The notes beneath the pieces were generated by a model. That model worked only from the letters and a program-made list of their open reading frames with translations, did no database searches and was not told the origin of the DNA. DNA of 28,807 nt, from NCBI GenBank assembly GCA_045579055.1, contig JAZNLK010000130.1, positions 1 to 28,807 of the forward strand, read 5' to 3'. Every line of letters starts with the position of its first letter. The stretch's first letter is position 1. The DNA is from SIG440 sp045579055. GTDB taxonomy: Bacteria; Bacillota; Clostridia; Monoglobales; Monoglobaceae. Made by a program: the position numbers and the translations under genes. This document shows positions 1-8,229 of the stretch, piece by piece.

Positions 1-107
1 CCGGTTGTGATTGAATAGGTTTCGGGAACAATCATTGCGGACGCACTGATTGCAAACAGTGACGCAACCATCACAACTGTGAGCATAAGACTCAAAAGTT
101 TTTTCAT
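1..107 (-). CDS. N-terminus of a secreted protein (runs off the window)
   Basis: Only about the first 35 codons are present; the gene continues beyond the left edge. The translation begins MKKLLSLMLTVVMVASL and shows a classic Sec signal peptide: two lysines, a hydrophobic core of about 15 residues and an A-S-A cleavage motif near residue 24. ATG at 107 is preferred over ATG at 116 because the Shine-Dalgarno AGAAAGGA abuts the upstream ATG but lies about 8 nt before the downstream one. A strong promoter lies about 100 nt upstream. The mature protein cannot be identified. The many SLH surface proteins nearby make another exported envelope protein plausible, but this is inference. Confidence 0.75.
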   Translation of the reverse strand, partial: MKKLLSLMLTVVMVASLFAISASAMIVPETYSITT

Positions 108-444
108 TTTTTTCATCCTTTCTGAAAATGAAATTTGTTCGTTTTCTTCAAAGGCCGGATAAGAAAAAAACAAACAGTACAAATTTATTTAGCTAAGATA
201 AATTCATACAAATTTATTATAACTCTTGAAAATTTTTGCGTCAAGAAAAAAGCAGAAAAAATAACTAAATTCAAAAAAAGAAAAAAACGAAAATTTTTAT
301 GCAGAATGCACAAAGAGATTGGGACACTGTTGAAGACAAAGCTTATTGGGAGTTTGATGTCGGTATGGAGGTCGTTTGAAGGTTTTTGAAAAGAATAAAG
401 AATATTGAATAAAGAATAAATAAAAGCCCCGCAGGGCGAGGCTT
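108..444. other. AT-rich intergenic region
   Basis: Apart from the promoter at 216-244 and the terminator at 422-446, this stretch is A/T-rich with poly-A runs. It contains short direct repeats (AATAAAGAAT-type around 394-420) and no convincing coding signal. The open frames here lack ribosome binding sites and have low-complexity lysine-rich translations. Confidence 0.6.
216..244 (-). promoter_or_regulatory. Sigma-A promoter for the left-edge secreted gene
   Basis: On the minus strand, TTGACG (239-244) and TATAAT (216-221) are separated by exactly 17 bp. The predicted start near 209 gives a 5' leader of about 100 nt. That leader carries a 12-bp direct repeat, TACAAATTTATT, at about 179-190 and 208-219. 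Confidence 0.8.
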
Positions 445-446
445 TT
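422..446 (-). terminator. Rho-independent terminator of the murJ-ABC cassette
   Basis: The stem AAAAGCC/GGCTTTT encloses a GC-rich loop. Read on the minus strand it is followed by a T-rich tract. It overlaps the stop codon of the ABC exporter (445-447), so termination sits at the end of the gene. Confidence 0.75.
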
Positions 447-2172
447 AAAGAGTGCTGTACATTGAATATAGCTTTGCGTATTCACCGTTTTTTTTCATAA
501 GCTCGGTGTGTGTGCCTTCCTCCACAATGCCTTCAGACGTGAGAACAAAGATTCTTGTGGCATTTTTTATTGTGGTGAGGCGGTGGGCAATGGTGAAGGT
601 TGTTTTGCCTTGAGAAAGCCGCTTGAGGGACTGCTGGACAAGAAGCTCGCTTTCGTTGTCAAGGGCGGAGGTTGCTTCGTCCAGAATGAGAATTGGAGGA
701 TTCTTCAGGAACAGTCTTGCGATGGAAATTCTTTGCTTCTGACCGCCTGAAAGCTTGAGCCCTCTTTCGCCCACATATGTATCATAGCCGTCTTTAAGCT
801 GACTTATGAACTCGTGTGCACCAGCGGCTTTTGCGGCCTCAATAACTTCCTCACGAGAGGCATCGGGTTTGCCGTAGATTATGTTTTCATAAACCGTTCC
901 GCTGAACAGATACACGTCCTGCTGAACCATTCCGATATTGTTGCGAAGGGAGTTCAGCGTGATTTCACGGATGTTTACGCCGTCAATCAAAATATCACCT
1001 GATGTCAGGTCATAAAACCTTGGGATGAGGTTGCACATTGTGGTTTTGCCGCCGCCGGAGGGCCCAACAATGGCTATGTTTTCGCCGGGTTTTACGGAGA
1101 TGTTCATATTTTCAAGGACGTTGTCTGCTCCGTCGGTATACTTGAAGCTTACCTTGCGGAATTCCACGTTACCTGAGACCTTTTTCAGCTCAACAGCGTT
1201 TTCGGCATCTTTGATATCTACGGGTTCGTCCATAATTTCCTGAAATCTTTCAATCCCTGTGATTCCACGTTGAAACTGCTCGGTGAATTCAACAATGCGG
1301 CGGATTGAGGTAATCAGGGTCTGAATATAGAGCAGGTATGCCACGAAATCGGCAGCATTTATGAGCTTCTTTGTCATAAAATATGCTCCCAGGATAATTA
1401 CGGCAATATACATTACACCGTCAAAAAATCTTGTTCCTGACTGGAAAAGAGCCATATACTTGTAAGCATTTTTCTTTGCTTTGAAGAAACGGCGGTTGCC
1501 TTCGGCAAACTTTTCACGTTCGATATCTTCATTGGCAAAGCTTTTTACCACTCTGACTCCAAGGAGGCTGTCCTCAAGGTCGGCATTAAGCTCGCCTATC
1601 TGCTGACGTTGATCCTTGAATGCATTTTTCATCTTCTTGCGGAAGACGAAAATGGAAATGAGCATCAATGGAAGCAACAGGAAAATCAGACAGGTTAGGG
1701 TGAAGTTGATTGAACCCAGGATTATGAATGCACCAATAATCTTTATTGCCGCAATGAAAAATTCTTCGGGGCAATGGTGCGAAAATTCGGTTATGTCAAA
1801 AAGGTCGGATGTCATTCGGGACATAAGCTGACCGATTTTTGTGTTGTCAAAGTATTTAAAGGGCAATTTTTGCAGATGGTCAAACATATCACGGCGCATA
1901 TCGGTTTCGAGACGTGCGCCCATAACGTGTCCTGCGTTTGCCATATAGTAGTTTGCGGCGGTGTCGACCAGTCTCAGCAGAAGGTATATTCCGCCCAGCT
2001 TCAATACTGTTGAAAATACAAATTCGGCACCGGGAGTTGTTGCCATATTGGTTATATGACGGACAATCAGCGGAAAAACAAGTTCGCAGACCGTTGTCAG
2101 TGCCGCACAGAATAAATCCAGAATGATTATTCCTATATAGGGCTTGTAATAAACGGAAAACCGTTTGAACAT
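445..2172 (-). CDS. ABC exporter, fused membrane and ATPase domains (MsbA/MdlB-like)
   Basis: This is a half-transporter of 575 aa, the usual size for type IV (MsbA-like) exporters that work as dimers. The N-terminal ~310 residues form the six-helix transmembrane domain, with hydrophobic stretches from residue 12 on. The ATPase domain has Walker A GPSGGGKTT (~371-379), signature LSGGQKQR (~470), Walker B ILILDEATSALD (~490) and the switch histidine in TIAHRL (~527). The ATG is preceded by AGAGGTGA at good spacing. It is the last gene of the minus-strand cassette with murJ and an O-antigen-ligase-like protein, 22 bp after a DUF4330-like gene. The context suggests export of a lipid-linked envelope component, but the substrate cannot be read from sequence. 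Exporters of this type also move peptides and drugs. Confidence 0.93.
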   Translation of the reverse strand: MFKRFSVYYKPYIGIIILDLFCAALTTVCELVFPLIVRHITNMATTPGAEFVFSTVLKLGGIYLLLRLVDTAANYYMANAGHVMGARLETDMRRDMFDHLQKLPFKYFDNTKIGQLMSRMTSDLFDITEFSHHCPEEFFIAAIKIIGAFIILGSINFTLTCLIFLLLPLMLISIFVFRKKMKNAFKDQRQQIGELNADLEDSLLGVRVVKSFANEDIEREKFAEGNRRFFKAKKNAYKYMALFQSGTRFFDGVMYIAVIILGAYFMTKKLINAADFVAYLLYIQTLITSIRRIVEFTEQFQRGITGIERFQEIMDEPVDIKDAENAVELKKVSGNVEFRKVSFKYTDGADNVLENMNISVKPGENIAIVGPSGGGKTTMCNLIPRFYDLTSGDILIDGVNIREITLNSLRNNIGMVQQDVYLFSGTVYENIIYGKPDASREEVIEAAKAAGAHEFISQLKDGYDTYVGERGLKLSGGQKQRISIARLFLKNPPILILDEATSALDNESELLVQQSLKRLSQGKTTFTIAHRLTTIKNATRIFVLTSEGIVEEGTHTELMKKNGEYAKLYSMYSTL

Positions 2173-2194
2173 AAATGGTCACCTCTTGGCGTTT

Positions 2195-2689
2195 TTAATT
2201 GGCTTCTCTGACATCAATAATTGTTCCTGATGTGTTTGCAAATTTTGTCTGGATGTTTTGTGTTGAACCTACGGTCAGGCTTTGGTTGGTGGCGGTGTAA
2301 AATCCCATATCATTAACTTTGCCGTCTAGCCTGATGGTTACTGTCACATCGTATTTGTCAGGAATTTCAATTGCCTGCACTGTGCCGTCTGTCAGCTCCA
2401 CAATTCGCATGGTGGGAGCTTCGGAAACTGCAACTATGTTTCCTGTGTGTTCTTTGGTGAGGCTGTTTATTACAACATCCGAGTTTTTGAGTGCCTTCAC
2501 TGTTCCTATGCGGACATCCTTTATGAGAAGGGAATACTCGATGCTTTGGTTCTGAGTTTCTACCTTCTTTGCGGCAGGTGCTGTTAATTTTGTGTACAGC
2601 CCAAATCCGGCAACAAGAATGCAAAGGAGAACAATAATGTCTATTATACTGATTTTTCCGAACAATTTTCCTTTTTCATTTATAATCAT
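2195..2689 (-). CDS. DUF4330-like single-pass membrane protein (copy 2)
   Basis: A 164-aa protein with a short charged N-terminus (IINEKGKLFGKISIID), one transmembrane helix at about residues 15-33 and a beta-rich extracytoplasmic domain. The N-terminal pattern xxxKGKLFGKxxIIDxxV is what I know from DUF4330 proteins, whose function is unknown. It lies 47 bp downstream of a second protein of the same kind and 22 bp upstream of the ABC exporter, so the three are probably co-transcribed. AAAGGTG precedes the ATG at 2689. A possible role as an accessory or adaptor to the exporter or polymerase is only a guess from position. Confidence 0.8.
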   Translation of the reverse strand: MIINEKGKLFGKISIIDIIVLLCILVAGFGLYTKLTAPAAKKVETQNQSIEYSLLIKDVRIGTVKALKNSDVVINSLTKEHTGNIVAVSEAPTMRIVELTDGTVQAIEIPDKYDVTVTIRLDGKVNDMGFYTATNQSLTVGSTQNIQTKFANTSGTIIDVREAN

Positions 2690-2736
2690 AGCTTTTCACC
2701 TTTCCGGCTTCATGGGTGGAAGCCTTGTGTAAACGT

Positions 2737-3234
2737 TTATTTCAATTCAAGATCTATTATATAACCGTAGCCGGCTCCCAGCTTGCTTCTTACCGCCAAG
2801 GAGCTTCCTGTGCGGAGTACGGTGTTTTGTGCTGTGATTGCAGTGTCGCTTTCGGTTACTTCTGTTTCCAGGGTAAGAATTACATCAAAAAGAAGGGGGT
2901 CGGATTGTTTTTCGGCTGTTGCTGTTTTGTGGTTTATGATTGTTCTTGTTGCCGGCTCTGCCGAAATATCTGTAAGCTTTGCGGAAAATCGTTCTTTTTC
3001 TCCGCAGGAGAGGGCTTCGCCGTTTTCAAAAGCCAAAAGGAATTTATCGGCAACTGCTTTTTCAACACGGACAAACTCTACTTTGAACTGAGCCGTTGTT
3101 GATTGTTGCGGTGTTGCCTGGGTGCCTGTGGGAGACGGATTGGGCTTTAAATACAGATACGCTCCGCCGGCTATGGCTGCTATGAGTATAAGGACGATGA
3201 ATCCGTCCAGCAAATTGAATTTTGGTTTACGCAT
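2737..3234 (-). CDS. DUF4330-like single-pass membrane protein (copy 1)
   Basis: A 165-aa protein: MRKPKFNLLDGFIV, then a transmembrane helix (~9-28), a Pro/Thr/Gln linker (~30-45) and a beta-rich outer domain ending GYGYIIDLELK. The layout matches the downstream 164-aa protein (NLLDGFIVLILI aligns with KISIIDIIVLLC), so the pair looks like an ancient tandem duplication. The open frame reaches a TTG at 3249, but ATG at 3234 has GGAGG 8 nt upstream, and the TTG itself lies in that Shine-Dalgarno, so 3234 is chosen. Function is unknown. Confidence 0.78.
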   Translation of the reverse strand: MRKPKFNLLDGFIVLILIAAIAGGAYLYLKPNPSPTGTQATPQQSTTAQFKVEFVRVEKAVADKFLLAFENGEALSCGEKERFSAKLTDISAEPATRTIINHKTATAEKQSDPLLFDVILTLETEVTESDTAITAQNTVLRTGSSLAVRSKLGAGYGYIIDLELK

Positions 3235-3284
3235 TTTCTTTACCTCCAAGGTTAAAATAAATGTTTTATATTTGAAAATATGCA

Positions 3285-3300
3285 GGGCTGAAAAAAGCCC
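3285..3300 (-). terminator. Weak hairpin between the O-antigen-ligase-like gene and the DUF4330 pair
   Basis: A short GGGCT/AGCCC stem with a 6-nt loop lies in the 111-bp gap. On the minus strand it is followed by TGCATATTTTC, not a clean T-run. It may attenuate rather than stop transcription into the DUF4330-ABC part. Confidence 0.3.
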
Positions 3301-3345
3301 CGATAAATGATTTTGTTCGGTTGTTGATTCTGCAAAAACATACTG

Positions 3346-5250
3346 TCAGGCATCTTTGGGGTCTTTCTCTTTCAAGGCGTTGGATTCGTTTTCGGCTATT
3401 CGACAAGCCGCAATGCCTATGGCTATCACTGCCCAGAAAATCATAAATACACGGTAGTTGTAGAAGCTGTTGTCGAACATTCCCTGAACAAGAAAACCAA
3501 TCAATGCTGCACCGATTGCCACAAGTGCAACGGAGATTTTGTTTCCTTTTCCCAAATACTGATGGCCTCGGATAAGTCGTTTTATAACCATAAACAAGAG
3601 GAGAAGGAAGACGAAAATTCCCACAACGCCTGATTCTGTTATGATATGCAGAAACAGATTGTGCGGATGTTGGGCAAGCACCAGGTTGTAGGAATAGAAG
3701 GGGTAAACCTGTGTGAAGGCATCGGGACCGAGACCCACACCTGAAACCCAGAAATCCTTTAACATCAGTATTGTGCCTAGCCAAATGGCTACACGGTAAG
3801 AGGTTGAGGAATCCGACATATCACCTATGCTTGTGAAGCGGTTGAGAATACTGTCCGGAATTATAAAGGGCAATGCAGGAATGGCGATGAGTGCAAGTCC
3901 CCAGAGCTTTCCTGCTACAAAGGTGACGAATATCACCGCTGATGCCATAAGTCCAAGCCAGCAACCTCGGGAATATGTGAGAATCAGAGCCACAGCCATT
4001 ATTCCTGTGAAGCCTGCAAAGACCAGCTTTGAAAAGATTTTTTTTGTTGACCACATAAGTGCTACGCTGACGGGAAGTGCCAAAAGTATATATTCACCAA
4101 GAACATTGGGGTTCTCAAGGGTTGAATATATTCGCAGCTTTATGTCTGAGAACATATCTGCGTCCATCCAGGACTGGGTCATTGTTGCCCCAAACAAATA
4201 TTGCATAATTCCCAAGAGGCACACCAGCACCCCGGAGAGGGCAAAGACCTTCAATAAGTCGAAAAGCTGCTTTTTTGTTTTTATTGTGTTGATAACAACA
4301 AAGTAGAAGGACAAGAATGCAAAGTAAACTGCCCATATTTTTGCACTACTCAGTGGTGCAAAGGAGGTGAGGGTTGATATGAGGTAAACAATCAACATCA
4401 TAATGACCAAAAGCCCGATTCCTTCTGTGCGGAAGGTGAATTTCTTTGTGGTCAGGGCTTTGATTATCAGCGAGAGGAAACACAGCAATGCCAGTCCCAC
4501 AACTGCCATTGTGGGCAGTATTGGTGCAAGGAAAAGTGTTGCGTATACTCCGAATTCAACCTTGTACAGGATGAGTGCGAACAAAAACAGACCGCCTATG
4601 AAGGCTATTCCGAAAAATAACGAGAGTTTTGTTGCGATTATTCCTGCCAGGATGCCGAAAACTGCGGCAGTTACCAATCTGGGTCTGCCACCGCATTTTG
4701 TCAGATAAAAGAAGTTAAAGGAAAACTTCGTATCTATGGCACATTCCGCAAATTTAACCGCTAAGGATTCGGAAAGGAGTTCGGTGAGGTTTATGTCAAA
4801 GAAGCACAGCACTGTTCCGAATACAGCGAGTATGATTGGGAATGTCAGCTTGCCACCGGTAAGCGCAAGACCTGCAAACAGGGTTGTTGAGAAAGAAACT
4901 GCAAGAACTCCCAAAAATCTCAGGTTCAGGGCGAGAATGTTGTGGAGCAGGTAGTTGAATATCCTTACAATACGGCTTTTTTCCTTTTGGGAGGTAATCC
5001 ATTCACGTTTTTTGTGCTGAATTCCTTCGATGAATAAAAAGGGTGAAAAACAAATCTTTCCCCAGATACTGCTTCGTGCAGTGCCTTCGGTTACGTATTC
5101 CTTCCGGAAGATATTAGTTATACGGCTGGTTTCCCATTGGCGTGAAAGAAATCCGTATAATCCGTGAAGGATTTTGTAGGTCAGGCTGGATTTTATTATT
5201 TCTTCCCAGAAATACAGCCAGAATGTCAGAAAATAACCTTTATTTCCCAT
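3346..5250 (-). CDS. O-antigen ligase/polymerase-like polytopic membrane protein (Wzy_C family)
   Basis: A 634-aa protein with about a dozen hydrophobic helices from residue ~105 onward. A large loop near residues 510-540 contains GVGLGPDAF and QHPHNLFLHIITESG, typical of the Wzy_C (O-antigen ligase/polymerase) loop with its H-x-H-N motif. Members join lipid-linked glycans or attach them to acceptors at the outer face of the membrane. The first ~100 residues are a polar extension not usual for the family. The ATG at 5250 has AAGGAGG 7 nt upstream and overlaps the murJ stop by 11 bp, so translation is probably coupled to murJ. In a Gram-positive cell the substrate would be a wall polysaccharide or teichoic-acid-like polymer; this is inference. 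Confidence 0.82.
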   Translation of the reverse strand: MGNKGYFLTFWLYFWEEIIKSSLTYKILHGLYGFLSRQWETSRITNIFRKEYVTEGTARSSIWGKICFSPFLFIEGIQHKKREWITSQKEKSRIVRIFNYLLHNILALNLRFLGVLAVSFSTTLFAGLALTGGKLTFPIILAVFGTVLCFFDINLTELLSESLAVKFAECAIDTKFSFNFFYLTKCGGRPRLVTAAVFGILAGIIATKLSLFFGIAFIGGLFLFALILYKVEFGVYATLFLAPILPTMAVVGLALLCFLSLIIKALTTKKFTFRTEGIGLLVIMMLIVYLISTLTSFAPLSSAKIWAVYFAFLSFYFVVINTIKTKKQLFDLLKVFALSGVLVCLLGIMQYLFGATMTQSWMDADMFSDIKLRIYSTLENPNVLGEYILLALPVSVALMWSTKKIFSKLVFAGFTGIMAVALILTYSRGCWLGLMASAVIFVTFVAGKLWGLALIAIPALPFIIPDSILNRFTSIGDMSDSSTSYRVAIWLGTILMLKDFWVSGVGLGPDAFTQVYPFYSYNLVLAQHPHNLFLHIITESGVVGIFVFLLLLFMVIKRLIRGHQYLGKGNKISVALVAIGAALIGFLVQGMFDNSFYNYRVFMIFWAVIAIGIAACRIAENESNALKEKDPKDA

Positions 5251-6793
5251 GACCGAGCCTCCTTAACTGTTTTAGTTCGTTGATTCCCAGCAAAATACCC
5301 ATAATAAGGTATATGAGTAGTGCGGCAATTGCCGAAACTCCTGCTTTTGCAAGAATTATAAGTGTGCCGCCCTCTATAAAGCTCAGGGCGGAATATATTC
5401 CGTATGCCGTAGCTCCGCATATTACAGCGGAAATCACCGTTTTTGCCATATTGATTACAAATGTCACGGGGACGATTCCACCCTTGCGGCGATTTATCAT
5501 ATAGAGAAGAATAATTGCCATAAAAACAGAACTTACGGCACTTGCCAATGCAAGTCCGCCTATGCCCATTTTGAAAACTCTTACGAAAAGAAAGGCGGAG
5601 CCGAAATTCACGATGATACCTGCGATGGATGTGAACATTGGAGTTTTTCCGTCACGGATGGCGTAAAAACTTTTGTTGAGAATTTCGCAGATTGCATATC
5701 CCACCATTCCGAAGGAATAGAAGAAGAGGGCGGTTGCTGTTATTCTGGAATCGTCGGCAGTGAATTGACCGTGTTCAAAAACAATTTTGATTATTGGCTC
5801 GCTGAGCGCCACGAACATAGCTGATATATAGGCAATCAGCAATGTAACCCAGCCTAAGGAGGTGCGTGTGGTTTCGGCAAAGCCTTCGTCGTTGTCGCCT
5901 GCACTGAGACGTGAGAGCTTGGGGAATATGAAGTTTGTTACGGCATAGGCAAAAACCCCTACCATTATTATATACAGCTTGTTTGCCCAGTTCAGGGCGA
6001 TTACCGTTCCGTCACCCATATATGAACCAAAGGCGGTGTTTATTACCACACACAGGGGTTGAACCCATGAACTGATGAGAACCGGAATGGCAAGCTTTAC
6101 CGCATCCTTGATGCCTTCGTCACGAAGGTTGAGGGTGGGTTTGTAGCGGTATCCTTTCTTCAACAGATGGGGAATCTGGACAAAAAGCTGTGATGCCCAG
6201 GCTATTAGCATTGAGATGATCACACCTGTCAGCCCAAAACGGTTTCCCACAAGAACCAGATACAGAATCATAATCAGGTTTGATACCGCACTTATCAAAG
6301 AGGGAATGTTGAATTCCCCGAAGGACTGAAGTATTCCCACGGATGTATATGCTGCTGCGGTGAAGACTATGGATGGGAACAGTATTCTCAGAAGCCTTGC
6401 GGTTTCTGCAACCTTTGCACTGTCGAAGCCCGGTGCCATAAGGCGGACAATGGGTTCGGCAAATATCATTCCGATTGTTGCACCTATTGCCGCAAAGGTC
6501 ACCACAACCGACATAAAGTTGTTTGCAAAGCGAATTGCACGGTCTCTTCCGTCACATTCAAGGTATTTGTTGAAAATGGGGACAAAGGTTGAAAGAATTG
6601 CAACTCCCAGGGTCATATCAAAAAACAGCAGGGGAATCTGGGTTGCGGTTCCCAAAATGTCAGCGGCATATGTTCTGCCGTAAATCCCTGCAATGAAATT
6701 TTCACGCAGAAGACCCATTATCTTTGCCACAAATGTTATAATAGCCATAAAACCGATTACTTTGACGGTTTTGGACTGAGAATCTTTTTTCAA
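5240..6793 (-). CDS. murJ: MurJ/MviN-type lipid II flippase
   Basis: About 517 aa and 13-14 hydrophobic helices, as expected for MurJ of the MOP exporter superfamily. The first helices carry FVAKIMGLLREN and ATQIPLLFFDM followed by AILSTFVPIFN, the family's N-terminal landmarks. Known members flip lipid II to the outer face of the membrane for peptidoglycan synthesis. The frame stays open to a GTG at 6850, but a TTG at 6793 (LKKDSQSKT...) has AGGAAGTG 5 nt upstream and fits the family's length better, so TTG is chosen. It heads the minus-strand envelope cassette. It could instead be a dedicated flippase for another lipid-linked glycan, given the O-antigen-ligase-like partner. Confidence 0.88.
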   Translation of the reverse strand: MKKDSQSKTVKVIGFMAIITFVAKIMGLLRENFIAGIYGRTYAADILGTATQIPLLFFDMTLGVAILSTFVPIFNKYLECDGRDRAIRFANNFMSVVVTFAAIGATIGMIFAEPIVRLMAPGFDSAKVAETARLLRILFPSIVFTAAAYTSVGILQSFGEFNIPSLISAVSNLIMILYLVLVGNRFGLTGVIISMLIAWASQLFVQIPHLLKKGYRYKPTLNLRDEGIKDAVKLAIPVLISSWVQPLCVVINTAFGSYMGDGTVIALNWANKLYIIMVGVFAYAVTNFIFPKLSRLSAGDNDEGFAETTRTSLGWVTLLIAYISAMFVALSEPIIKIVFEHGQFTADDSRITATALFFYSFGMVGYAICEILNKSFYAIRDGKTPMFTSIAGIIVNFGSAFLFVRVFKMGIGGLALASAVSSVFMAIILLYMINRRKGGIVPVTFVINMAKTVISAVICGATAYGIYSALSFIEGGTLIILAKAGVSAIAALLIYLIMGILLGINELKQLRRLGHGK

Positions 6794-6860
6794 AAAATCA
6801 CTTCCTGTTTTGCCTTTGCTTTTTGCATAGGCGATACGGCAATTATGCACGTTCTGTTCT

Positions 6861-6889
6861 ATTATACCACATTATTTGATAAAAGTAAA
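6861..6889 (-). promoter_or_regulatory. Promoter of the murJ cassette (extended -10)
   Basis: On the minus strand TTTACT (6884-6889), 17 bp, then TATAAT (6861-6866) preceded by TGG, an extended -10. The predicted leader to the TTG at 6793 is about 60 nt. Its -35 box lies only 5 bp from the -35 box of the divergent apbE promoter. Confidence 0.75.
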
Positions 6890-6894
6890 GAAAA

Positions 6895-6923
6895 TTGACA
6901 GCTTTTTATATTTATGATACAAT
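6895..6923 (+). promoter_or_regulatory. Promoter upstream of the apbE gene
   Basis: TTGACA (6895-6900), 17 bp, TACAAT (6918-6923): near-consensus sigma-A. It is followed by AGAGGAG at 6931-6937 and then by the repeat-rich leader, giving about 250 nt of untranslated RNA before the apbE start. Confidence 0.75.
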
Positions 6924-6937
6924 GATTTCAAGAGGAG

Positions 6938-7139
6938 TATGGTTGCTTTGCGGTGCAAAGCCGGGGATTGGTTAACTCCCTCAGTCACTTCGTGACAGCT
7001 CCCTCTAAGAGGGAGCCAAGGGGAAGAGGGGAAAGTTTGCCTGAGGGCAAGTGAAGTTAACGGTGTCAGTAATGTTCGCTGTGCGAGTGATGTTTTGCCT
7101 ATGACAAAATTATGGTTGCTTTGCGGTGTAAAGTCGTGA
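6938..7139 (+). repeat. Repeat-rich leader with hairpins, flanked by a direct repeat
   Basis: An 18-bp identical direct repeat (TATGGTTGCTTTGCGGTG) occurs at 6938-6955 and 7111-7128, and similarity continues for several bases (AAAGYCG). Between the copies are compact hairpins: GTCAC/GTGAC (6984-6996), an 8-bp GCTCCCTC/GAGGGAGC stem (6998-7016) and a small TTGCC/GGGCAA stem near 7037-7050. The CCCTCAGTCACTTCGTGAC motif is, as I recall, a dispersed intergenic repeat in gut Firmicutes. No coding frame is convincing. The element appears inserted between the promoter and the gene it should drive. Confidence 0.6.
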
Positions 7140-7176
7140 ATTGCACTTTACGCAGGGCGGCGGAACGGAGATTTTT

Positions 7177-8133
7177 ATGAGACATATCAAATGGAGTTTC
7201 CTGCTGGTTGTTTTTGCACTGGTGGTCGGACTTGCTCTGAATAAACTGAACAGTAATAATGAGGTTTCAAAGGAAAAGTTTCTTTTTGATACGGTTTGCA
7301 ACATCACCACCTACGGAAAGGATACAGAAAAGGCGGTTGATGCGGCTTTTGAACGGCTGGATGAAATTCATCAGCTGACAAATATGTTTTCGGAAAAGTC
7401 AGAGGTGTTCAGAATCAACTCCGCAAAAGCCGGTGAAGTTATTGAACTCAGCGACGAACTGACCGAAATCCTGACGGTTGTAAAAACGGTTGAGGTTGCG
7501 TCGGGGGGTGCCTTTGATGTTTCGGTTGCCCCGGTTGCTCTGTTGTGGAGCTTCGATGATGAGGGCAGAGTTCCCGACGAGGTTGAGATTTCGGAGGCTC
7601 TTGCGGTTTCGGGGAGCGGTATGATTCTGTTTGATAAAGAGAAAAAGACCCTTGTAAAGACCCATAATGATGCAAAAATTGACCTTGGCGGCGTTGCAAA
7701 GGGTTATGCCGGCGATGAAGCGGTCAGGGTACTGAAGGAGCACGGGGTTTCGGGTGCTATTGTGGATTTGGGCGGAAATATCTGCTGTATGGGAAAGAAT
7801 CCCAAGACTTCAAACGGTAAATGGAGAATCGGTGTTCAGGCTCCCTTTGAAGCCACCGGAGAATACGATGAAGAAAATATTATTGAGATTTCTGAAGGCG
7901 CTGTTATTACCAGCGGAACATATCAGAGGTATTTTGAAAAAGACGGAAAGCTTTATCATCATATAATTGACCCGTCAACCGGCTATCCTTCAGAACAGGA
8001 ATACAGCAGCGTGACGGTTGTGACTCAAAGCGGTCTTTTGGGGGACTGCCTTTCAACGGCTTGCTTTGTGGCAGGCAGAGACGGAGCTGTGAAGCTTGCT
8101 GAGGAGTTTGGAGCGGAGATTTTTGTTAACTGA
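7177..8133 (+). CDS. apbE: FAD:protein FMN transferase (ApbE family)
   Basis: A 318-aa protein with an N-terminal membrane anchor or signal sequence (RHIKWSFLLVVFALVVGLA) and no lipobox cysteine. It carries the ApbE landmarks in order: FDTVCNITTYG, GGAFDVSVAPVALLW, KIDLGGVAKGYAGD, AIVDLGGNICCMG, HHIIDPSTGYP and GLLGDCLSTACFVAG. Family enzymes use FAD and metal ions to attach FMN to a Thr/Ser of extracytoplasmic redox proteins such as Rnf or Nqr subunits. No such target is present in this window. The frame extends to 7141, but ATG at 7177 follows ACGGAG at good spacing. It is expressed divergently from murJ. Confidence 0.92.
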   Translation: MRHIKWSFLLVVFALVVGLALNKLNSNNEVSKEKFLFDTVCNITTYGKDTEKAVDAAFERLDEIHQLTNMFSEKSEVFRINSAKAGEVIELSDELTEILTVVKTVEVASGGAFDVSVAPVALLWSFDDEGRVPDEVEISEALAVSGSGMILFDKEKKTLVKTHNDAKIDLGGVAKGYAGDEAVRVLKEHGVSGAIVDLGGNICCMGKNPKTSNGKWRIGVQAPFEATGEYDEENIIEISEGAVITSGTYQRYFEKDGKLYHHIIDPSTGYPSEQEYSSVTVVTQSGLLGDCLSTACFVAGRDGAVKLAEEFGAEIFVN

Positions 8134-8167
8134 GAATTAAAAGTTATTGCTGATGTTGAGGTGATTA

Positions 8168-8196
8168 TTGACAAGCCGGAAAAGAAATTGTATAAT
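8168..8196 (+). promoter_or_regulatory. Perfect consensus sigma-A promoter
   Basis: TTGACA (8168-8173), exactly 17 bp, TATAAT (8191-8196). Both hexamers are perfect. It lies 34 bp upstream of the start at 8230 and probably drives the two genes that follow. Confidence 0.9.
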
Positions 8197-8229
8197 GATT
8201 AGGTTAAAAATAATTTTAGGAGAATTCAA

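Noticed and set aside
135..389. 84-codon open frame on the plus strand
   Set aside because: It lies in AT-rich DNA, has no ribosome binding site, gives a low-complexity Lys-rich translation and runs over the minus-strand promoter at 216-244.
6924..7176. Flavin or other riboswitch in the apbE leader
   Set aside because: The leader has hairpins, but I could not match the conserved FMN (RFN) element or another known riboswitch core; it looks like a dispersed repeat.
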